From positions 186,001 to 250,000 of the forward strand of contig NZ_NPFY01000019.1 in the NCBI RefSeq assembly GCF_002259415.1: DNA of 64,000 nucleotides, read 5' to 3'. Position 1 is the first letter of the stretch, and each line of letters begins with the position of its first letter. The notes below the pieces were generated by a model. It was not told where the DNA came from. It saw only the letters and a program-made list of their open reading frames with translations, and made no database searches. This DNA is from Rhodococcus sp. 14-2470-1b. GTDB taxonomy: Bacteria > Actinomycetota > Actinomycetes > Mycobacteriales > Mycobacteriaceae. The translations under genes and the position numbers were made by a program. Shown piece by piece: positions 15,735 to 23,684 of the stretch.

Positions 15735-17371
15735 CGTCCAGCCTCTTCTCCGGCGACCTGGTCCATGGATTTGTCTCCGAGGAACTCCGCACCGCGCACG
15801 GCGTCGATGTAGACCGACCGATCACGAAGATCGGCGGCGGCACGGTCGCTGATGTCGATGATGCGGCCGGCGAAGACGGTCAACGCCAACCCGACGGCGA
15901 CGAGCCCGACCGTCGGAATGAGCATGAAGGCCGGCATCCGGCCCACGTCCTCGCGGTCGGCGAGCTGGATGTCACTGGAATCGTCCAGCAGAGCCGACGG
16001 GCTGTTGTCCGCGAGGTCACCCTCGGGGGCATCGGCACGAGCACGCCAGAACGCCTTCGTCCACACGCGAGCCATCACGTACAGCGTCAGCAAGCTGGTG
16101 ATGGTGCCACCTGCGACGAGGATCCACGCGAGGACACTGCCCTCGGCGCTACCGGCCTGCAACAGAGCCACCTTGCCGATGAAGCCCGAGAACGGAGGAA
16201 TTCCACCGAGATTCAGTGCAGGTACGAGGAAGATGATCGCCAGTACGGGGCTTGCCGCGGCGAGACCACCGAGACGGCGCAGCGAGGACGACCCGGCCTG
16301 GCGCTCGATCAGACCGACGACCAGGAACAGCGTCGTTTGCACGATGATGTGGTGCGCGACGTAGTAGATCGCTCCCGACAATCCGGACTGCGTGGACAGA
16401 GCGACACCGAACACCATGTACCCGATGTGGCTGACGAGAGTGAACGACAGCAGTCGTTTGATGTCGCTCTGCGCGATGGAACCGAAGATGCCGACGAGCA
16501 TCGTGAGCAGACCACACACGAGCAGTACGTTGTCCAGGCCCCCGTCGGGGAACAGCAGCGTGTGCGCGCGGATGATCGCGTACACACCGACCTTGGTGAG
16601 CAAACCGGCGAACACCGCGGTGACCGGGGCCGGTGCGGTGGGGTAGGAGTCCGGAAGCCACGTGGACAGCGGGAACACGGCGGCCTTGATACCGAATGCG
16701 ACGAGAAGAACCGCGAAGATCGCCGTCCTGGTGCCCGACGGTACGTCGTCGAGGCGCGTGGCGATGTGAGCCAGATTCAACGTGCCGGTCGCACCGTAGA
16801 CCAGCGCGATACCGAACAGGAAGATCAGCGACGAGACCATCGACACCATGACGTAGGAGACACCTGCACGCACCCGGTCCGCGCTTGCTCCCAGAGTCAG
16901 CAGCACGAACGACGCGGCGAGCAGAACCTCGAATCCGACGAACAGATTGAACAAGTCGCCGGCGAGGAACGCGTTGCACACGCCCGCGCTCAGAGCCAGA
17001 TACGTCGGAAGAAAAATCGAGACGGGCTGGTTCTCGTTTCCGTCGCGAATACCCTGACCGATCGAGTACACCATGACCGCCAGCAACACGATCGCGCTGA
17101 CCAGCAGCATCAGCGCGGACAGACGGTCGACGACGAGTGAGATACCGATCGGTGAGTCCCACCCGCCGACCTGTAGTGCGAACGTTCCGTCGCGGTCGGC
17201 CAGGTACAGCAGGAATGCGGATACGACGACGATCGACGTCAGAGCGACCATCGTGATGAGGCGCTGTGCCCGTGGCCTCCTGCCTGCGACGAGTGTCAAC
17301 GCCGCAGCGAACAGGGGGATCAGGACGGGTAGGGGCGTGAGAGCGCTGATGGTGCTTGCGGGGATGCTCAT
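15731..17371 (-). CDS. mnhD: Mrp/Mnh cation antiporter subunit D
   Basis: 546 residues with about 14 membrane helices, homologous to complex I NuoN/NuoM-type proton channels. Landmarks: FVGFEVLLAASFVLLTLGA (channel Glu), HIATRLDDVP, FGIKAAVFPLSTWLPDSYPTAPAPVTAVFAG with the conserved channel Lys, IKRLLSFTLVSHIGYM and NLGGIPPFSGFIGK. A polar loop near residues 450-490 is Asp/Ser-rich. Four-base overlaps on both sides (mnhC, mnhE) imply coupled translation. Confidence 0.95.
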   Translation of the reverse strand: MSIPASTISALTPLPVLIPLFAAALTLVAGRRPRAQRLITMVALTSIVVVSAFLLYLADRDGTFALQVGGWDSPIGISLVVDRLSALMLLVSAIVLLAVMVYSIGQGIRDGNENQPVSIFLPTYLALSAGVCNAFLAGDLFNLFVGFEVLLAASFVLLTLGASADRVRAGVSYVMVSMVSSLIFLFGIALVYGATGTLNLAHIATRLDDVPSGTRTAIFAVLLVAFGIKAAVFPLSTWLPDSYPTAPAPVTAVFAGLLTKVGVYAIIRAHTLLFPDGGLDNVLLVCGLLTMLVGIFGSIAQSDIKRLLSFTLVSHIGYMVFGVALSTQSGLSGAIYYVAHHIIVQTTLFLVVGLIERQAGSSSLRRLGGLAAASPVLAIIFLVPALNLGGIPPFSGFIGKVALLQAGSAEGSVLAWILVAGGTITSLLTLYVMARVWTKAFWRARADAPEGDLADNSPSALLDDSSDIQLADREDVGRMPAFMLIPTVGLVAVGLALTVFAGRIIDISDRAAADLRDRSVYIDAVRGAEFLGDKSMDQVAGEEAGR

Positions 17372-18000
17372 TCGGAGCCTCCCTTCTTGCGCTTCTTGGC
17401 GCTGGGTTTGGATGTGTCCTTCACTGCGCTGTCTATGCCGTCGAGGCCCTTCAAGTCCGGTTCGTCGTCGTCGTCGAAGTCACCTTCGTGCAGGTCCTCG
17501 TAGCACTCGAGGTCCTCGATGTTCTTGAGGTCCTCGATGGGAATCGGGTTGCCCTGGCTGTCGAAGGCGTCGCCACTGAAACTCGGCTCGCCGGTGACCG
17601 GGTCGTCGGACCGGTCGCGGTCCGGCATGTCGGCCATGGACCGGCGCTTGGAGACCTTGGTGTCCTCCGGGTCGTTCTCGACGTCGTCCTTGGTGTTGAG
17701 CGTGAACGAGCGGTACGCGAGTGCCAGCACGAACGCCGCGATACCCATCGTGATGACGATGGCGGTCAGAATCATGGCCTGCGCCAACGGATCCGCCATG
17801 GTCTCGTGAATCGACGTCGTTCGGCCGACGATCGGGGGATTGCCCGTCGGTCCACCGACGGTCAGCAGCAGAATGTTGATTCCGTTGCCGAACAACAGGA
17901 GTCCGAGCAGCATCTTCGTGATCGAGCGTTCCAGGAGTAGGTACACCCCCGTCGCGACGAGGATGCCGACGACTATCAGCATGCCGAGGTTCGCGGTCAT
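17368..18000 (-). CDS. mnhC: Mrp/Mnh cation antiporter subunit C with long acidic C-terminal tail
   Basis: 210 residues. The first 110 are a normal MnhC/NuoK-like three-helix unit (KMLLGLLLFGNGINILLLTVGG, then DPLAQAMILTAIVITMG). The remaining 100 are a hydrophilic extension very rich in Asp/Glu (DVENDPEDT, YEDLHEGDFDDDDEPD) that ends in a basic cluster (KPSAKKRKKGGSE). Usual family members stop after about 115-150 residues. The tail should be cytoplasmic or interfacial and may buffer or bind cations; this is inference. Overlaps mnhA and mnhD by four bases. Confidence 0.92.
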   Translation of the reverse strand: MTANLGMLIVVGILVATGVYLLLERSITKMLLGLLLFGNGINILLLTVGGPTGNPPIVGRTTSIHETMADPLAQAMILTAIVITMGIAAFVLALAYRSFTLNTKDDVENDPEDTKVSKRRSMADMPDRDRSDDPVTGEPSFSGDAFDSQGNPIPIEDLKNIEDLECYEDLHEGDFDDDDEPDLKGLDGIDSAVKDTSKPSAKKRKKGGSE

Positions 18001-20840
18001 CGGGCCTTCACCTGGCTCTGCATCTCCACCTGTGCGTCGAGACGTGCGCCGAGACTTCGGAGAACGTCGAGTACGAGACCGACCACGATGAGGTAGACAC
18101 CGAGGTCGAAGAACAACGCGGTGACCAACTTGATGTCACCGAGTATCGGCAGGGTCACCTCGAGCGTCGCCGACGACAACGCCGGGGCGCCGAGGAACAT
18201 CGACGCGATCGCGGTGCCCGACGCGAGGATCAGGCCGAGACCGAGGATCTTGCCCGCGTCGATAGGAACGGCTTCGCCGAGCTCGTATCGACCGCCTGCC
18301 AGGTACCTCAGCACCAGCGCGAGTCCCGCGGTCAGTCCGCCGGCGAAACCACCGCCCGGAGCGTTGTGTCCGGAGAAGAAGAAGTACACCGACAGCACCA
18401 TGATCGTCGGGAAGATCAGACGAGTCGTGACTTCGAGGATGAGCGACCGATGCCGCGGGTCGATCAGGTCTCCGCCCAGCAACCACGTCGTGTCGGTGCC
18501 GGACGGGCTGTCGGAATCCGTTGCAGGCGCATCCGAGACGCGAGGTGCGCTCCCGAAGCGTCGGTTGCGGAAGACCAGCGATGCGACGCCGGTGGCTGCT
18601 ACGAGCAGCACCGAGATCTCGCCGAGGGTGTCCCACGCGCGAATGTCCACCAGGAGCACGTTGACGATGTTCTTGCCGTCACCCAACAGGTACGCCGCGT
18701 CCGGAAGCTGCAGTGAGATGGGGGCGGTACTGCGCGCGTTCATCGCGAATGCACCGAGGACTGTGACCGTCGCGCCGACGGCGATCGCGAGGGCTGCGCG
18801 TGGCAACCGCGAGCCGGCTGCGCCTCGGTCGTCGACCTCGGCAGGTAGCTTTCGCAGCACGAGAACGAAGACCACCAATGTCAGCGTTTCCACCAGGAAC
18901 TGAGTCAATGCCAGATCCGGTGCGCCGTGCACAGCGAAGATCACACCGCAGCCGTAGCCGGTAAGCCCGACGAGGATGACGCTGGCCAGGCGGTTACGCA
19001 TCACCGTCGCACCGAGCGCTCCGGAGATCATGATGAGCGAGATGATGACCTGAAGTGGTGTGTCGAACAGGACGAAGTCCAGTCCGGGTTCGCGGCCGAA
19101 CGCCAGTACGGCCATCGGAAGCAGCACCAGCGTCAGCAGGATCGTTCCCTGGGTGAGCGGCAGCGATCCTCGCTGGGTGGTGCCGGTCAGGCGGAGCGAG
19201 ATGGTGTCCATCGACTTGAGCACCGCGTCGTAGACCCGGTCCGCGTTTCCGAGTGGTGGATGCTCGAACTTGAGGCGGTTGACCATGCGGTGCGCGATGA
19301 AGAGACCGACACCGCCGGTGACGACGACGACCGTCAACCCGAGTGGCAGGTTGACGCCGTGCCACAGTGCCAGGTGGTAGGGCGCCTGGCCGTAGGAATC
19401 GACGGTGCTCGCGTACGGGCTGACGATGGCGTCGACGACGGGCGAGAAGATGCCTGCGGCCGCACCCAGAAGTGCGAGGAACGCCGGTGCTGCGAGGAAC
19501 AGCGCCGTCGGCTCGTGCATGTTCTTCACCGCGGGGCTCGGTCGCTTGAGTTGCTTGCGCCCGAACGCTCCCCACACGAACCTGATGCTGTAGGTGACGG
19601 TCAGAATGGACCCGACGACCATGCCCGCCACGACGATCCAGGCCACGGCAGGATTGAGCGTCGGGGTGTCGATGACCGCCGACAGTGCAGTCTCCTTGCC
19701 GACGAACCCGAGGAACGGGGGCAGGCCCGCCATGCTCGCCGCGGCGAGTGCGGCGATGGCACCCAACAGCGGTGCCTTCTTGCCCAGGTGTGCGAGCTTG
19801 CGGATGTCGCGCGTGTGCGTCGTGTGGTCGATGATGCCGACCACCATGAACAGTGCGGCCTTGAACATCGCGTGGGCGATGACCATGGTCAGACCGGCAA
19901 GCATCGCCTTCTCGGAGCCGATGCCCACCAGGACCATCAGGAAGCCGAGCTGACTGACCGTGCCGAACGCGAGGATCAGCTTGAGGTCGAACGCGCGCAG
20001 TGCACGCCACCCCGCCAGAATCATCGACAACAGACCGAGGGTGATGACCGTCGCACGCCAGGGGCCGGAATCGGCGAAGCCCGGGGCGAGGCGCGCGACG
20101 AGGTAGATGCCCGCCTTCACCATCGCCGCCGCGTGCAGATACCCACTGACGGGTGTCGGTGCGGCCATCGCGCCCGGAAGCCAGAAGTGCAGCGGCACGA
20201 TCGCGGACTTCGACAGCGCACCGATCAGGATCAGCACGATCGCAACGCCGGCAAGCCACCCCGACGGGGCGTCGGCGACCACGTCGGACAGGTTGTAACT
20301 GCCCGCCACCTGACCGAGGACGATGATTCCGACGAGCATCGCGAGGCCGCCCGCGGTGGTGACCAACAGAGCCTGGGTGGCGGCGCGTCTCGAGGACGCG
20401 CGCTCGGCGTAGTGCCCGACGAGCAGGAACGACAGGACGGTCGTGATTTCCCAGAAGATGTAGAGCACCAGCATGTTGTCGGCAGTGATGAGCCCGAACA
20501 TCGCACCGGCGAACGCGACCATTTCGGCGGCGAAGATGCCGAGTCGTGGTTCGTCGTCCTCGAAGTAGCGGGCGCAGTAGACGAGGATCAGCGCACCGAT
20601 ACCGAGCACGAGCAGCGACATGATTGCGGCCAGTGAATCGAACCGCATGTCCAGGTCCATCGACAGGCCGGGGACCCACTCGATGTTCAGAGACTGTTCG
20701 GTGTTCCAATTGGCGAACACCCATACCAGGCTGACGAGTGGCACCAGTGCAAGCGGAAAGAATGCGTTACGGCCCCACCAGCGGACCAACAAGGGCGCGA
20801 ACACGGCCGCAACCGTGTGCGCGAGCAAAATAGCGAGCAA
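17997..20840 (-). CDS. mnhA: Mrp/Mnh cation antiporter subunit A, fused to subunit B
   Basis: 947 residues, first gene of the operon. Residues 1 to about 790 are MnhA: NuoL-like core with FWEITTVLSFLLVGHY, LSKSAIVPLHFWLPGAMAAPTPVSGYLHAAAMVKAG and VIAHAMFKAALFMVVGIIDH, then the A-specific region with PDLALTQFLVETLTLVVFVLVLRKLP. From about residue 800 it continues into MnhB (SLILEVTTRLIFPTIMVLSVYFFFSGHNAPGGGFAGGL), so no separate mnhB exists. The fusion is common in this family. Role: Na+ and pH homeostasis. The 255 bases upstream are shared with the divergent arsR gene. Confidence 0.95.
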   Translation of the reverse strand: MLAILLAHTVAAVFAPLLVRWWGRNAFFPLALVPLVSLVWVFANWNTEQSLNIEWVPGLSMDLDMRFDSLAAIMSLLVLGIGALILVYCARYFEDDEPRLGIFAAEMVAFAGAMFGLITADNMLVLYIFWEITTVLSFLLVGHYAERASSRRAATQALLVTTAGGLAMLVGIIVLGQVAGSYNLSDVVADAPSGWLAGVAIVLILIGALSKSAIVPLHFWLPGAMAAPTPVSGYLHAAAMVKAGIYLVARLAPGFADSGPWRATVITLGLLSMILAGWRALRAFDLKLILAFGTVSQLGFLMVLVGIGSEKAMLAGLTMVIAHAMFKAALFMVVGIIDHTTHTRDIRKLAHLGKKAPLLGAIAALAAASMAGLPPFLGFVGKETALSAVIDTPTLNPAVAWIVVAGMVVGSILTVTYSIRFVWGAFGRKQLKRPSPAVKNMHEPTALFLAAPAFLALLGAAAGIFSPVVDAIVSPYASTVDSYGQAPYHLALWHGVNLPLGLTVVVVTGGVGLFIAHRMVNRLKFEHPPLGNADRVYDAVLKSMDTISLRLTGTTQRGSLPLTQGTILLTLVLLPMAVLAFGREPGLDFVLFDTPLQVIISLIMISGALGATVMRNRLASVILVGLTGYGCGVIFAVHGAPDLALTQFLVETLTLVVFVLVLRKLPAEVDDRGAAGSRLPRAALAIAVGATVTVLGAFAMNARSTAPISLQLPDAAYLLGDGKNIVNVLLVDIRAWDTLGEISVLLVAATGVASLVFRNRRFGSAPRVSDAPATDSDSPSGTDTTWLLGGDLIDPRHRSLILEVTTRLIFPTIMVLSVYFFFSGHNAPGGGFAGGLTAGLALVLRYLAGGRYELGEAVPIDAGKILGLGLILASGTAIASMFLGAPALSSATLEVTLPILGDIKLVTALFFDLGVYLIVVGLVLDVLRSLGARLDAQVEMQSQVKAR

Positions 20841-21060
20841 AAACGTACTCCGTCGTCTCGGGTCGCGTCATCCTGGCGCGGATCACGCGGTGGTCGTGGG
20901 GCGGCGTCGAGTAGGCGAACAAACGGAAAATATGCTCGCGAGCCGTGTGCTCGGCCGGCGAGTATAAGTTCACTCCATCCTACTTTGCGTGGTCGACGCG
21001 CTGCCATTCGGTACTGTTTGCACCTTTTCGTTGACTCGGAGGCGTTCGCGTCCTACTGTA

Positions 21061-21078
21061 ATCAACAGACCGGTTGAT
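21061..21078. promoter_or_regulatory. Likely ArsR operator
   Basis: ATCAAC-AGACCG-GTTGAT is a perfect 6-6-6 inverted repeat ending 18 bases before the arsR ATG. ArsR-family repressors commonly bind such a repeat over their own promoter, so autoregulation of the arsR-SRPBCC group is likely. The rest of the region back to mnhA (20841-21060) holds only a 10-base palindrome (20934-20943) of uncertain meaning. Confidence 0.6.
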
Positions 21079-21095
21079 AAAGGAAGTGGTTGACA

Positions 21096-21425
21096 ATGGG
21101 CGCTCGACCCGCCGACGACGATCGACTCGACGATGCCTTCATGGCCCTCGCCGACCCGGTCCGTCGGGCACTCGTCGCCCGTCTCAGTCGCGGTCCGCAG
21201 ACGGTCAACGACCTTGCCGAGCCGTTCGAGATCAGCAAGCAAGCGGTGTCCAGGCACATCCAGGTCCTCGAGAATGCGGGTCTGGTGACGCGGACCCGAG
21301 ACGCACAGCGTCGGCCGGTCCATCTGAACCCCGACCGGCTCGAACAGCTCACCGCATGGATCGACAGGTACCGCATCGTCCACGAACAGCAGTTCCGAAA
21401 GCTCGACCAGCTGCTCGCAGAGTGA
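21096..21425 (+). CDS. ArsR-family transcriptional regulator
   Basis: 109 residues with a winged helix: ADPVRRALVARLSRGPQTVNDLAEPF, recognition helix SKQAVSRHIQVLENAGLVTRTRDAQRRPVHLNP. No metal-binding Cys pair is seen, so it is of the SdpR-like, non-metal type. ATG 21096 is preceded by AAGGAAG at 21080; TTG 21090 is possible. ArsR regulators of this type are typically paired with an AHSA1/SRPBCC gene, as here. The stop falls in the first unit of a 34-bp repeat array. Confidence 0.9.
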   Translation: MGARPADDDRLDDAFMALADPVRRALVARLSRGPQTVNDLAEPFEISKQAVSRHIQVLENAGLVTRTRDAQRRPVHLNPDRLEQLTAWIDRYRIVHEQQFRKLDQLLAE

Positions 21426-21514
21426 GTGGAGCCTGCGGAATGAATCCAGGCAGGAGTGAGTGGAGCCTGCGGAATGAATCCAGGCAGGAGTGAGTGGAGC
21501 CTGCGGAACGAATC
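21420..21514 (+). repeat. 34-bp tandem repeat between arsR and the SRPBCC gene
   Basis: Two full units (21420-21453, 21454-21487) and a third, shorter one (21488-21514), each GAGTGAGTGG-AGCCTGCGGA-ATGAATCC plus a CAGGCAG linker. The first unit includes the arsR stop codon. The core GGAGCCTGCGGAATGA is shared, with one difference and on the opposite strand, with the array at 11904-12026. Confidence 0.88.
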
Positions 21515-21567
21515 CAACACAAGCTGCTTGGCAGTGAGTCGAAAGAACACTTCGAGAAGGAGAACTC

Positions 21568-22044
21568 ATGACGAATCCAGTTGCCATCACCGTCCCCGAC
21601 GGCCTGCCGTTCATCACCATCGCCCGGGAATTCGACGCTCCCGTCGACGCTGTGTTCCGGGCGCACAAGGAACCCGAGCTGGTCGAGCAGTGGCTCGGGC
21701 CCAACGGATACGACATGGCGATCGAGCGCTACGAGTTCGTGACCGGGGGTAGTTACCGATACGTGCACACCAATCCCGAGGGAGCGACATTTGCGTTCCG
21801 TGGCGTCTTCCATGTCGTGCGGGAGAACGAGTTCGCCATTCAGACGTTCGAGTACGAGGATTTTCCCGACGTCGTCAGCCTGGAGGCGTTGACCTTCGTC
21901 GACCTCGGTGACGGTCGCACTCGGCTCGAGATCGAGTCGGCCTATCCGTCCGTCGAATCGCGCGACGGAATGGCACAGAGCGGAATGGAGAGAGGCGTCT
22001 CCGAGGGGTACGAGCGTCTCGACGCGATCCTCGGAAGGAGCTGA
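21568..22044 (+). CDS. SRPBCC / AHSA1-type lipid- or ligand-binding domain protein
   Basis: 158 residues, one START-like SRPBCC domain. Features typical of AHSA1 homologues: FITIAREFDAPVDAVFRAHKEPELVEQWLGP at the start, TGGSYRYVHTNPEG, FRGVFHVVRENEF and MERGVSEGYERLDAIL at the end. Probably under the upstream ArsR regulator. The ligand is unknown. ATG 21568 is preceded by AAGGAGAACTC. It is followed five bases later by the VOC gene. Confidence 0.87.
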   Translation: MTNPVAITVPDGLPFITIAREFDAPVDAVFRAHKEPELVEQWLGPNGYDMAIERYEFVTGGSYRYVHTNPEGATFAFRGVFHVVRENEFAIQTFEYEDFPDVVSLEALTFVDLGDGRTRLEIESAYPSVESRDGMAQSGMERGVSEGYERLDAILGRS

Positions 22045-22049
22045 CCGTC

Positions 22050-22478
22050 GTGGATTGGACTTTGGAAGTGGTCGTCGTACCGGTGTCGGATCTCGATCGG
22101 TCGATCGAGTTCTACCGGGACAAGGTCGGATTCGATCTCGACCACGACACCCGCAACGAGCACATGCACATTGCGCAGCTGACGCCGCGGGGGTCGGGAT
22201 GCTCGATCGTCGTCGGGTCGCTGGCGTCGCAGCGTGAGATGGAACCCGGTTCGTTGAAGGGGTTGCAACTCGTCGTGTCCGACGCGCATGCCGCCCGTGA
22301 GGAGTTGCTGTCCCGCGGCGTCGAGGCAGGCGAGATCACTGTGTTCGACGACAGGGACGGGGGCACCTTCTTCGGGTTCGCCGATCCCGACGGCAACACC
22401 TGGGCGGTGCAGCAGTTGAAGGTGCGGGCGGACAAGCCGCTGATCCCGCTGATCCCGCCGATCCCGCGGAACCAGTGA
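22050..22478 (+). CDS. VOC (glyoxalase/dioxygenase fold) protein
   Basis: 142 residues from GTG 22050. A single VOC domain: VVVVPVSDLDRSIEFYRDKVGF, GSGCSIVVGS, LQLVVSDAHAAREELLSRGVE, FGFADPDGNTWAVQQ. The metal-site positions are only partly conserved, so binding or resistance may be the role. The C-terminus is an odd Pro-Ile tail (PLIPLIPPIP) coded by short nearly identical nine-base units. The stop overlaps the Nudix start, so they are coupled. Confidence 0.84.
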   Translation: MDWTLEVVVVPVSDLDRSIEFYRDKVGFDLDHDTRNEHMHIAQLTPRGSGCSIVVGSLASQREMEPGSLKGLQLVVSDAHAAREELLSRGVEAGEITVFDDRDGGTFFGFADPDGNTWAVQQLKVRADKPLIPLIPPIPRNQ

Positions 22479-22870
22479 TCAGGACTGCTGGGCTGGCGCT
22501 CGTGCGGGATCGACGAATGATTCAGGCTCGTTCGGTGGGGAAGTCGGCGTTCTACATGGCGGGAGGCAAGATCGATCCGGGAGAGACGCCTCTCGAGGCG
22601 CTGCACCGTGAGATTCGCGAGGAGCTCGACGCGGCGGTGGTCGACGCCCGGTTGCTGGATGTGTTCGAGTGCGAGGCGTGGGGGCATCCCGCGGGAACCG
22701 AGCTCGAGATCCATTGCTTCATCGCGGGATTGGCGTCGGAACCGACGCCGACCAGCGAGATTGCCGAAATTCGCTTCTTCACTCGCGACGAGTACGCGTC
22801 GATGCGGGATGTCGCTCCTGGGTCGCTCATGGTGTTCGACCGGATGCAAGCGCTCGATTTGATCGACTGA
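22475..22870 (+). CDS. Nudix hydrolase
   Basis: 131 residues with a Nudix box GKIDPGET-x6-H-REIREELDA (about residues 30-52). It keeps the catalytic REUxEE core but has Asp where the late Gly normally is. Family members cleave nucleoside diphosphates linked to another moiety; the substrate is not evident. GTG 22475 overlaps the VOC stop (GTGA), making a four-gene run arsR-SRPBCC-VOC-Nudix. Confidence 0.86.
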   Translation: MIRTAGLALVRDRRMIQARSVGKSAFYMAGGKIDPGETPLEALHREIREELDAAVVDARLLDVFECEAWGHPAGTELEIHCFIAGLASEPTPTSEIAEIRFFTRDEYASMRDVAPGSLMVFDRMQALDLID

Positions 22871-22889
22871 TGCTGTTACGTTGTCGGTA

Positions 22890-22907
22890 GGAGAACGCAC
22901 GTTCTCC
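22890..22907. promoter_or_regulatory. 18-base operator-like palindrome
   Basis: GGAGAACG-CA-CGTTCTCC has perfect 8-base arms with two bases between, too tight for an RNA hairpin but good for a protein dimer. It lies 24 bases before the ATG at 22932 and 20 bases after the Nudix stop, so it probably controls the isocitrate-lyase-like gene. Confidence 0.55.
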
Positions 22908-22931
22908 CGCCTCGACGCATTAGGAGTCTCA

Positions 22932-23684
22932 ATGACGAGCTTGTCCCAGAAGGCAACAACCCTCCTCGAACTCCACCAGCCCGGAAATCCCGTCGTGCTG
23001 CCGACGGTATGGGACGCATGGTCGGCCAACCTCGCGGTCTCGGCTGGATTCACGGCACTCACCGTCGGAAGTCACCCGGTGTCCGACTCCATCGGCAAGC
23101 CCGACAACGAGGGCATCACCTTCGACGAGCTGCTCACGCGCATCTCCCAGATCACCTCCGCTGTCGACGTTCCGTTGTCCGTCGACGTCGAGTCCGGATA
23201 CGGCGAGGACCCCAAGCGCCTCATCGACGGCCTCGTCTCCGCGGGCGCCGTCGGCCTCAACGTGGAGGACACCGTGCACAGCGAAGGCGGACGTCTGCGT
23301 GAAGCGCAGGAGCACGCCGATTTCGTGGGCGCCCTGCGTGCAGCCTCCGACGCGACCGACGTTCACGTCGTTCTCAACGCCCGGACCGACCTGTTCGTCA
23401 AGCAGATCGGTGACGAGAGCGACCGCGTCGACCGTGCGATCGCTCGGCTGAAGCTCGCTGCCGAGGCCGGTGCAGACTCGCTCTACCCCGTCGGCTTCCA
23501 CAACGACGCGGACTACAAGCGTCTGGCCGAGGAGCTTCCTCTGCCCATCAACGCCATCGCCAACCCCGCGGACGGCGACCTGAAGCACTTCGCCTCACTC
23601 GGTGTCGGCCGCATCAGCTTCGGCCCGCTGTTCCAGGGTGCCCTGGCCGGAGAGGCGAGCAAGATCCTGGCGCGCTGGAGCTAG
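22932..23684 (+). CDS. Isocitrate lyase / PEP mutase family protein
   Basis: 250 residues, one TIM barrel of the ICL/PEPM superfamily. Landmarks: LPTVWDAWSANLAVSAGFTALTVGS, PLSVDVESGYGEDPKRLI (Mg site), VGLNVEDTVHSEGGRLR, VVLNARTDLF and ISFGPLFQGALAG. It lacks the KKCGH catalytic loop of true isocitrate lyase, so it may act on another alpha-keto or phosphonate substrate. ATG 22932 is preceded by AGGAGTCTCA. The stop overlaps that of the convergent AAA ATPase by four bases. Confidence 0.87.
   Translation: MTSLSQKATTLLELHQPGNPVVLPTVWDAWSANLAVSAGFTALTVGSHPVSDSIGKPDNEGITFDELLTRISQITSAVDVPLSVDVESGYGEDPKRLIDGLVSAGAVGLNVEDTVHSEGGRLREAQEHADFVGALRAASDATDVHVVLNARTDLFVKQIGDESDRVDRAIARLKLAAEAGADSLYPVGFHNDADYKRLAEELPLPINAIANPADGDLKHFASLGVGRISFGPLFQGALAGEASKILARWS

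Noticed and set aside
18927..20724. Long plus- and minus-strand frames of about 570 codons inside mnhA
   Set aside because: Both have the Asp/Glu/Gln/Arg or Arg/His-rich composition of shadow frames, while mnhA is intact with all family motifs.
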